This document shows positions 8,468-13,316 of a DNA stretch of 13,316 nt, piece by piece. Source of the DNA: Hyphomicrobiales bacterium (lineage in GTDB: Bacteria; Pseudomonadota; Alphaproteobacteria; Rhizobiales; TMED25). The position numbers and the translations under genes were made by a program. Below the pieces are notes generated by a model, which was not told where the DNA came from, ran no database searches, and saw only the letters and a list, made by a program, of their open reading frames with translations. Each line of letters starts with the position of its first letter. The stretch's first letter is position 1. The DNA is taken from the NCBI GenBank assembly GCA_016780665.1, contig JADHLM010000025.1, forward strand, positions 1 through 13,316, given 5' to 3'.

Positions 8468-9655
8468 TTACCTATCAACTTCTCCGAAGACTATATCAAG
8501 TGATCCTAATATCGCAGAAACATCTGCTAGCATGTGACCCTTACACATATAATCCATAGCCTGTAAATGTGCAAAGCCAGGCGCTCTAATTTTACATCTA
8601 TATGGTTTATTAGAGTCATCAGAAACTAGATAAACACCAAACTCACCCTTTGGTGCCTCTACAGCACGATAGACCTCTCCTTTAGGAACATGATAACCCT
8701 CAGTATATAATTTAAAATGATGAATTAATGCTTCCATAGATGCCTTCATTTCAGCACGTTTAGGAGGAAATAATTTATTATTCTGCGATGATACAGGTCC
8801 TGTTTCTTTTCTCAAGATTTGTATACATTGTTTCATAATTTTTAAAGATTGTTTCATCTCTTCCACTCTTAATAAATACCTATCATAACAATCACTGTTC
8901 TTACCAATAGGTATCTCAAACTCTAGTTCTGAATATATTTCGTAAGGTTGTGATCTTCTTAAATCCCAAGGTAATCCTGTTCCCCTTATCATAACACCAG
9001 AAAACCCAAACAATTGCGCGTCTTCTTGGCTGATAAAACCAATATCTACATTTCTTTGTTTAAAAATTCTATTATCAGTTAATAGGTTTTCAATGTCACT
9101 TATAACTGCCGGATGACTATCTACAAACGCATCAATATCATCAATTAAATCATCAGGTAAATCTTGATGTACTCCGCCAGGTCTGAAGTAAGCCGCATGC
9201 ATTCTACTCCCAGATGCACGTTCATAGAAACACATCAGTTTCTCTCTTTCTTCAAATCCCCAAAGAGGGGGAGTAAGCGCGCCAACATCCATGGCTTGTG
9301 TTGTTATATTTAATAAGTGGGAGAGCAATCTACCTATTTCTGAGTACAATACCCTAATTGTCTGTCCTCTTCTTGGCACATCAATTTTCAGTAAACTTTC
9401 CACAGCTAATGAGAATGCATGTTCTTGATTCATGGGCGCAACATAGTCTAATCTATCAAAGTATGGAATCGCTTGTGTGTAAGTTTTATGTTCTATAAGT
9501 TTTTCAGTTCCTCTATGTAATAAGCCAATATGGGGATCAACTCTATCAACAATCTCACCATCTAATTCCAAAACCAATCTCAACACGCCGTGCGCAGCTG
9601 GATGCTGTGGTCCAAAATTAATTGTAAATGTATTATCTTTTATTTTGTCATTCAT
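8468..9655 (-). CDS. nuoD: NADH-quinone oxidoreductase subunit D (quinone-binding 49-kDa homologue)
   Basis: NuoD lines the quinone-reduction pocket with NuoB and NuoH and descends from the large subunit of [NiFe] hydrogenases. Numbered from the ATG at 9655 it has 395 residues. Visible are NFGPQHPAAHGVLRL (13-27) with H18 and H22, PHIGLLHRGTEKLIE (41-55), and YFDRLDYVAPM (65-75). By family knowledge H22 and Y71 correspond to the His/Tyr pair that contacts the quinone head group; this is aligned from memory. The C-terminal end FGEVDR is conserved. An upstream TTG at 9667 would add four residues but lies inside nuoC and has no support. The ATG overlaps the nuoC end by 8 bp, with only a weak Shine-Dalgarno. 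Confidence 0.98.
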   Translation of the reverse strand: MNDKIKDNTFTINFGPQHPAAHGVLRLVLELDGEIVDRVDPHIGLLHRGTEKLIEHKTYTQAIPYFDRLDYVAPMNQEHAFSLAVESLLKIDVPRRGQTIRVLYSEIGRLLSHLLNITTQAMDVGALTPPLWGFEEREKLMCFYERASGSRMHAAYFRPGGVHQDLPDDLIDDIDAFVDSHPAVISDIENLLTDNRIFKQRNVDIGFISQEDAQLFGFSGVMIRGTGLPWDLRRSQPYEIYSELEFEIPIGKNSDCYDRYLLRVEEMKQSLKIMKQCIQILRKETGPVSSQNNKLFPPKRAEMKASMEALIHHFKLYTEGYHVPKGEVYRAVEAPKGEFGVYLVSDDSNKPYRCKIRAPGFAHLQAMDYMCKGHMLADVSAILGSLDIVFGEVDR

Positions 9656-10268
9656 CTTTGTTTGCAATCTCTTTATCCTCTTCTTGAGGATCCCCTAACC
9701 ATGGGCTCTGGAAATCAAAATCTCTAAACTCCTGACCTAATTCAACAGGTTCTTGTATAACTCTCTTTTGCGTATCATCATATCTAACTTGTGTATATCC
9801 TGTTAGAGGGAAATCCTTACGAAGTGGAAACCCCTGGAAGTTGTAATCTGTGAGCATCCTTCTTAGATCTGGATGATTGTTAAAGTTTATGCCATATAAA
9901 TCGTACGCTTCACGTTCATACCAATCAGCGGCTGGAAAAACATTAACAATAGATTCAATTGATTCTTTTTCATCAATTGCTGCTTTTATTCTAATTCTTT
10001 TATTTTTTTTCATAGACAAGAAATGATAAACGACATCAAATCTTTTATTTCGATTTGGGTAATCAACCCCACATATATCTATAAATGTAGTAAATTGGAA
10101 ATCTCTTGAGTCCTTAAGGTGCTTAACAAGATCGTTAATTATTTCAGCTTTAATATCTATAGATAAATCAGGAATTAAATTAAAATTTAGTATGTTTTTT
10201 TTATATCTATTCTTAAGAGACTGATAAATGTCTTCATCTGAAATATTTTCATTATCTGTATCAGGCAT
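9648..10268 (-). CDS. nuoC: NADH-quinone oxidoreductase subunit C (30-kDa homologue)
   Basis: NuoC is a cofactor-free structural subunit of the peripheral arm that packs against NuoD. The family signature is clear: WYEREAYDLYGINF (116-129), HPDLRRMLTDY (132-142) and GFPLRKDFPLTGYTQVRYDD (146-165), followed by the acidic C-terminus. It has 206 residues. The first 25 residues are polar and variable, which is common for this subunit. nuoC is a separate gene here, unlike the fused nuoCD of E. coli, in keeping with an alphaproteobacterial operon. It is 12 bp from nuoB and overlaps nuoD by 8 bp. Confidence 0.97.
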   Translation of the reverse strand: MPDTDNENISDEDIYQSLKNRYKKNILNFNLIPDLSIDIKAEIINDLVKHLKDSRDFQFTTFIDICGVDYPNRNKRFDVVYHFLSMKKNKRIRIKAAIDEKESIESIVNVFPAADWYEREAYDLYGINFNNHPDLRRMLTDYNFQGFPLRKDFPLTGYTQVRYDDTQKRVIQEPVELGQEFRDFDFQSPWLGDPQEEDKEIANKDE

Positions 10269-10280
10269 CTATAATCTCTA

Positions 10281-10802
10281 TTATCTGTTTATGTTACCAG
10301 TTCTTCTGATTTTTCTCTGTAACTGAAGTATGCCATATAATAGAGCTTCAGCAGTTGGAGGGCATCCAGGAACATATACATCAACCGGGACTATCCTATC
10401 ACAGCCCCTAACGACAGAATAAGAATAATGATAATATCCGCCTCCATTGGCACAACTACCCATTGAAATTACATAACGTGGTTCAGGCATTTGGTCATAT
10501 ACTTTTCTTAAGGCAGGAGCCATTTTATTAGTTAATGTGCCGGCAACGATCATTAAATCAGATTGTCTGGGTGATGCCCTTGGCGCAGTCCCAAATCTTT
10601 CCAGATCGTATCTTGGCATTGATGCTTGCATCATCTCAACAGCACAACATGCGAGACCAAATGTCATCCACATAAGTGATCCTGTGCGAGCCCAGTTAAT
10701 TAGTTGGTCTACACTAGTTACAAGAAAACCTTTGTCTGACAGCTCCCCTGATAACTCTTTAAAATAATCATCTTGATTAATAACTTGATCTTGTAAGCTC
10801 AT
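10281..10802 (-). CDS. nuoB: NADH-quinone oxidoreductase subunit B ([4Fe-4S] N2 subunit)
   Basis: NuoB (PSST homologue) binds N2, the last Fe-S cluster before quinone. The unusual tandem-cysteine ligand pair is present at C52-C53 in FGLACCAVEMM, with C117 (GSCANGGG) and C147 (PGCPPTAEALLYG) completing the set. ERFGTAPRASPRQSDLMIVAG (68-88) matches the conserved stretch near the quinone pocket. The 173-residue length is normal. The ATG lies one base from the nuoA stop, and GGGA in the last nuoA codons is the probable Shine-Dalgarno, so nuoA and nuoB are likely translated together. Confidence 0.98.
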   Translation of the reverse strand: MSLQDQVINQDDYFKELSGELSDKGFLVTSVDQLINWARTGSLMWMTFGLACCAVEMMQASMPRYDLERFGTAPRASPRQSDLMIVAGTLTNKMAPALRKVYDQMPEPRYVISMGSCANGGGYYHYSYSVVRGCDRIVPVDVYVPGCPPTAEALLYGILQLQRKIRRTGNINR

Positions 10803-10803
10803 A

Positions 10804-11169
10804 TTAATCCCACTCTAATGCACCTTTTTTCCACTCGTATACAAAGCCAACGGTCAAAACTGTCAAAAAGATCATCATTGACACATATCCAAATACCCCT
10901 ATTGCCCCAAGAGTAATAGCCCACGGAAAAAGAAATGCCACTTCCAAATCGAAAATTATAAATAAAATAGCAACAAGATAAAATCTAATATCAAACTTCA
11001 CCCTCGCATTTTCAAATGGTTCAAAACCACATTCATATGTTGAGAGTTTTTCATTGTCTGGATTGGATTTTGCAAGTATGAACGAAGAACCCATCAATGC
11101 CGCAGAGACAACTATAGCTACACCAATAAATATTAAAATAGGTAAGTAATCAAGAATGACAGGATTCAT
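10804..11169 (-). CDS. nuoA: NADH-quinone oxidoreductase subunit A, first gene of the nuo operon
   Basis: NuoA (ND3 homologue) is a 121-residue membrane subunit with three helices (about 8-30, 63-83, 90-112). The loop after the first helix carries YECGFEPF (45-52). Its cysteine C47 lines up with the ND3 loop cysteine that reports the active/deactive state in mammalian complex I. The second helix contains FDLEVAFLFPW (73-83) with the conserved D74 and E76. It is the promoter-proximal gene: nothing on this strand lies between it and the 123-bp divergent intergenic region. GGA sits about seven bases before the ATG. Confidence 0.98.
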   Translation of the reverse strand: MNPVILDYLPILIFIGVAIVVSAALMGSSFILAKSNPDNEKLSTYECGFEPFENARVKFDIRFYLVAILFIIFDLEVAFLFPWAITLGAIGVFGYVSMMIFLTVLTVGFVYEWKKGALEWD

Positions 11170-11174
11170 CTAAA

Positions 11175-11253
11175 ATTCCATATTAAAATTATGAATATTA
11201 TTATTATAATTTAATTGTCATAACAAGTAATTTCATATTAAAGTTGTGATTAT
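11175..11253. repeat. Imperfect 24-bp direct repeat upstream of nuoA
   Basis: Positions 11175-11198 and 11230-11253 match at 20 of 24 bases and start 55 bp apart. The shared core on the plus strand is CATATTAAA followed by a TT.TGA block. The left copy covers the presumed ribosome-binding region of nuoA; the right copy lies 40-63 bp before the GST-like ATG. Such a pair could be duplicated regulator sites or chance similarity within low-complexity AT-rich DNA. Confidence 0.4.
11197..11226 (-). promoter_or_regulatory. Possible nuo promoter (-35 TTGTTA, -10 AATAAT)
   Basis: On the minus strand TTGTTA (11226-11221) and AATAAT (11202-11197) are separated by 18 bases and match the sigma-70 hexamers at 4/6 and 5/6. 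Transcription would start near 11190, giving a leader of about 20 bases before nuoA. In DNA this AT-rich several alternatives score nearly as well, including TTGAAT 16 bases from TATGAA further upstream, so this is only one candidate. Confidence 0.25.
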
Positions 11254-11292
11254 ATTCAATTTTTAATAAATAGATAAAACCACCATCAGAAA

Positions 11293-11952
11293 ATGATCCA
11301 AATATATGATTTAGCAGGCAAGAATGATTTAAGATTCAGTCCTTATTGTTGGAGAATTAAATACTTACTTAATATTTTAAAAATTGATTACAAAACAATA
11401 CCAACAACCTTCAATCAGAGACTTAATAATCGATTATTTGGTGAATCAAGATTGCCAACAATCATAGATAATGAACAATTAATCTCAGACTCTTTTATAA
11501 TAGCCCAACACATAGAAAATAATTACGCACAAAAAACCCTTAAATTAATTAATAATAACCTTGAGGCAATCAGATTGATAAACCATTGGTCAGATCACTT
11601 TCTAAACTATTCAATACTTGAACGGGTTGCATTCGATATAATCGAATGCCTTCACGATGAAGATAAAAAATACTTTGTAGAAAGCAGAACTAAGAGGTTT
11701 GGAATGCATCCAAAACAATTTCAGGAACTCACTATGAGCTCTACAAAAAATGAATTTGATAAGTGTTGTAATTTCTTAAATAATATTCTTTTAAAACAAG
11801 AATTTATACTCGAAGATGGCATCTCTTACGCTGATATGATAATTTTAGGCTCTCTAACTTGGGGTGATAAAGTCAGCAAAAATACAAAAATTAATGATAA
11901 GTTTATTAAACTTATAGGATGGAAAGAAAAACTATCTGATTTTTGCGCATAG
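11293..11952 (+). CDS. Glutathione S-transferase-like protein (beta-etherase-type)
   Basis: This 219-residue cytoplasmic protein has the two-domain GST architecture. The thioredoxin-like N-terminal domain (about 1-78) has RFSPYCWR at 14-21, the cis-proline P55 in SRLPTI, and the glutathione-binding SDS motif (S65-D66-S67) followed by FIIAQHIE. The helical C-terminal domain (about 88-219) contains YFVESRTKRFG (127-137) and SYADMIILGSLTW with the conserved aspartate D181. The SPYCWR and SRTKRFG blocks resemble the group that includes bacterial beta-etherases such as LigE and LigF, but the substrate cannot be named and the aromatic-ether reaction should not be assumed. It is transcribed away from nuo and is the only complete plus-strand gene. 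No strong Shine-Dalgarno precedes the ATG. Confidence 0.88.
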   Translation: MIQIYDLAGKNDLRFSPYCWRIKYLLNILKIDYKTIPTTFNQRLNNRLFGESRLPTIIDNEQLISDSFIIAQHIENNYAQKTLKLINNNLEAIRLINHWSDHFLNYSILERVAFDIIECLHDEDKKYFVESRTKRFGMHPKQFQELTMSSTKNEFDKCCNFLNNILLKQEFILEDGISYADMIILGSLTWGDKVSKNTKINDKFIKLIGWKEKLSDFCA

Positions 11953-11983
11953 TGGGATAAGTCAATCGAAGAAATATCCCACT
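11951..11983. terminator. Inverted repeat between convergent genes, possible terminator
   Basis: AGTGGGATA (11951-11959) and TATCCCACT (11975-11983) form a perfect 9-bp stem with a 15-base loop. The left arm begins inside the TAG stop of the GST-like gene. The right arm ends 12 bases before the Sel1 gene's stop codon, so the repeat sits between two convergent genes where a shared bidirectional terminator is expected. Only a TT(T) run follows on the plus strand and there is no T tract on the minus strand, so it is not a textbook intrinsic terminator. The stem has four G-C pairs. Confidence 0.5.
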
Positions 11984-11995
11984 TTACACGAATTA

Positions 11996-12532
11996 TTAAT
12001 ATGGGCAATCAACAAAATCTGAGTCAATACATGCCTTGATTGCCTTTTCGGCTGAGGCCATTTGATCAGCTGATAAATCATTTGCTGAATTTCTTGCATC
12101 CACTAAGTATCTGTTTTGGCTTTTTGATTTTTTATCACCAGCGACCATTGCCCAAACATAAGCATTTTCTAATGATTCTTCAAAGCCTTGTCCACTTTTA
12201 TACGCTTGCGCAATAGCAAATTGAGCAACAACACTTCCACCTTTTGATGCTCTTGACCACCATTTTACAGCTTCTTCCCAATTATCTTGCCCATCATCTC
12301 TAAAAGCATATATGTGTCCAATTTCCTGTTGAGCTTTGGTTTGCGGATTCCAAAATGGAATGCTTGAACCATTTTCAGCAATTGGTTCGTAAATAGCAAT
12401 TGCTTTATCATAAAATTTACCAGAGCGCGCCTTTGCTCCATCTCTCATATCTCCTGATAGGGAATATCCGAACCAGATAGCTAAACCAAAGACTATAATA
12501 AGTCCGCCTCTCCACAATATACCTTTATCCAT
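11996..12532 (-). CDS. Membrane-anchored Sel1-repeat protein
   Basis: This 178-residue protein is of unknown specific function. A single hydrophobic helix at about 9-26 follows a short basic start (K3, R8), suggesting an uncleaved anchor with the remainder in the periplasm. The rest is TPR/Sel1-like: a first helix pair around 33-55, then GHIYAFRDDGQDNWEEAVKW (72-91), WSRASKGG, and AQFAIAQAYKSGQGFEESLE (103-122), which continues NAYVWAMVAG. It closes with LSADQMASAEKAIKAC, a C-terminal pattern frequent in bacterial Sel1 proteins. Two cysteines, C168 and C176, near the end are the only ones and could form a disulfide. It is 27 bp downstream of the DsbA-like gene, with AGGA eight bases before the ATG. 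Sel1 proteins often act as scaffolds; partners are unknown. Confidence 0.8.
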   Translation of the reverse strand: MDKGILWRGGLIIVFGLAIWFGYSLSGDMRDGAKARSGKFYDKAIAIYEPIAENGSSIPFWNPQTKAQQEIGHIYAFRDDGQDNWEEAVKWWSRASKGGSVVAQFAIAQAYKSGQGFEESLENAYVWAMVAGDKKSKSQNRYLVDARNSANDLSADQMASAEKAIKACIDSDFVDCPY

Positions 12533-12559
12533 TTTTCACGTCCTATTCTTTAATTAAAA

Positions 12560-13264
12560 TTAATACAATCCATATCTAACCATAACTTTATAGGCATCAC
12601 TATCGCCTGCTTGAGCTAGTTGAACTATATAATCATCTATAGAAATACCCTCTGTTATATAATTTACCACTTCTTGCAAGGTTTCATAACCGACAGCACC
12701 TGGTAGTTTTATATCACCAACAAAATATGCCGGAGTACCTGATACGGCTAAAGAATAACCTAAAACTTTTGTATTGGCAATGATATCGTTAACTTGTTGG
12801 CTCTTAAAATCATCCTCTAATTTTAAAATGTCTAAACCTATATCAGCAGCTATTTTTAGAGCTTGATCATAGGAGACCGTCCCCTTAGTTGACAATAAAA
12901 TACTATGAAATTCAAAATACTTACCCTGCAATCCTGCAGAAAGAGATAATTTAGCTAAATCATATGAATTATCATTCAAAATTGGATATTCTTTTAACAC
13001 AACTTTGATATTAGAATTGGAGTCTATGAGTTTAATTAGGTCGGCTAAAGCTCTTTCACAGTAACCACAGTTATAATCAAAAAATTCAACCACTGTTACT
13101 TCAGCATCTTCGTTACCAATGACAAAATCAGTCTCATTAAAATATAAATCATCTGAATAATTATTTATAAGTTGAGACTCCAGATATAATTGTTCCAAAC
13201 GCGATGCAGCATCTGCCTCATTAACAAGAAAAATGGTTAAAAATAATAAAAAAATATACCGCAT
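12560..13264 (-). CDS. Exported DsbA-family thiol:disulfide oxidoreductase
   Basis: This 234-residue secreted thioredoxin-fold protein is predicted to form or rearrange disulfides in the periplasm. Residues 1-20 form a signal peptide (basic R2, hydrophobic core, likely cleavage near ADAAS). The active site is FFDYNCGYC, with C66 and C69. The cis-proline loop is SGTPAYFVG with P178, and the inserted helical domain lies between (about 100-170). CGYC and GTPAYFVG are typical of the DsbA/DsbG-like COG1651 group rather than E. coli DsbA itself (CPHC). The frame stays open to the window edge, but I take the ATG at 13264: it starts the signal peptide and has AAGGA (13274-13270) five bases upstream. 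It probably shares an operon with the Sel1 gene. Confidence 0.9.
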   Translation of the reverse strand: MRYIFLLFLTIFLVNEADAASRLEQLYLESQLINNYSDDLYFNETDFVIGNEDAEVTVVEFFDYNCGYCERALADLIKLIDSNSNIKVVLKEYPILNDNSYDLAKLSLSAGLQGKYFEFHSILLSTKGTVSYDQALKIAADIGLDILKLEDDFKSQQVNDIIANTKVLGYSLAVSGTPAYFVGDIKLPGAVGYETLQEVVNYITEGISIDDYIVQLAQAGDSDAYKVMVRYGLY

Positions 13265-13265
13265 A

Positions 13266-13316
13266 TTATTCCTTATCCAAACATGGTGCTCCACATGGGG
13301 CACAGGCATTCTCACT
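13266..13316 (-). CDS. C-terminal fragment of an unidentified cysteine-rich protein
   Basis: A frame entering from the right edge ends at TAA (13268-13266), one base before the DsbA-like ATG. Its visible residues are SENACAPCGAPCLDKE. Three cysteines in eight residues (C..C...C) and base composition clearly richer in G and C than the surroundings suggest real coding sequence. The one-base spacing is typical of an operon. The fragment is only 16 codons long, so chance cannot be excluded and I do not recognise the family. A reading in another frame, as an N-terminal extension of the DsbA-like gene, is less likely because it would bury the signal peptide. Confidence 0.45.
   Translation of the reverse strand, partial: SENACAPCGAPCLDKE

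Larger units (their letters stand above)
11170..11292. promoter_or_regulatory. Divergent intergenic region between nuoA and the GST-like gene
   Basis: This 123-bp gap is the only non-coding space upstream of the whole nuo operon, so the nuo promoter is very probably here. The plus-strand GST-like gene also begins at its right end. The sequence is almost entirely A and T, which makes matches to -35 and -10 consensus cheap and unreliable. It contains an imperfect direct repeat (11175-11198 and 11230-11253) and a TTGT-CATA-ACAA palindrome (11215-11226). I see no convincing Shine-Dalgarno before the plus-strand ATG. The assignment as a promoter region is from position; the exact sites are not established. 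Confidence 0.7.

Noticed and set aside
8461..8478. Upstream TTG start for nuoE
   Set aside because: It lies within nuoD coding sequence; the ATG at 8460 has AGG at suitable spacing and gives a normal N-terminus.
10537..10767. Plus-strand 76-codon frame antisense to nuoB
   Set aside because: It is a shadow of the nuoB coding strand, including the region of the tandem cysteines.
11826..12008. Minus-strand 60-codon frame between the Sel1 gene and the GST-like gene
   Set aside because: It is antisense to the end of the GST-like gene for most of its length and spans the inverted repeat; no domain is visible.
13265..13315. N-terminal extension of the DsbA-like protein beyond 13264
   Set aside because: The extension would place 17 residues before a clear signal peptide, and a strong AAGGA precedes the internal ATG.

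Overview
The window is AT-rich bacterial DNA dominated by one long minus-strand operon, nuo, which encodes the proton-pumping NADH:quinone oxidoreductase (respiratory complex I). Genes run from right to left in the order nuoA, B, C, D, E, F, G, H, I, J, K, L, then the first 39 codons of nuoM at the left edge. All twelve genes from nuoA to nuoL are intact, tightly packed (1-16 bp gaps or 4-8 bp overlaps) and carry the expected cofactor ligands. Several traits point to an alphaproteobacterium of the kind related to mitochondria: separate nuoC and nuoD, a short NuoI of TYKY type, a NuoG of about 684 residues without the extra N7 cysteines, and a NuoE with a C-terminal tail. The low GC suggests a streamlined or host-associated lineage, for example a marine AT-rich alphaproteobacterium. 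That placement is inference, not proof.

Right of nuoA lies a 123-bp, very AT-rich divergent intergenic region (11170-11292) that must hold the nuo promoter and probably that of the plus-strand gene beside it. It contains an imperfect 24-bp direct repeat and a small palindrome. The plus-strand gene (11293-11952) encodes a glutathione S-transferase-like protein of the beta-etherase type. It meets a convergent minus-strand cluster at a perfect 9-bp inverted repeat that may act as a terminator.

The minus-strand cluster at the right (11996-13316) has, in transcription order, the last 16 codons of an unidentified protein with a cysteine-rich tail, an exported DsbA-family thiol oxidoreductase with a CGYC active site, and a membrane-anchored Sel1-repeat protein with two C-terminal cysteines. 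It looks like a small cell-envelope operon with a thiol-redox theme.

In the complex, NuoE/F/G form the NADH-oxidising arm (FMN and the first Fe-S clusters), NuoB/C/D/I carry electrons to quinone, and the membrane subunits NuoA/H/J/K/L/M translocate protons. I found no RNA genes, mobile elements, CRISPR arrays or obvious horizontally acquired genes, and no clear new system. The items worth a second look are the right-hand envelope operon and the nuoA/GST intergenic region.
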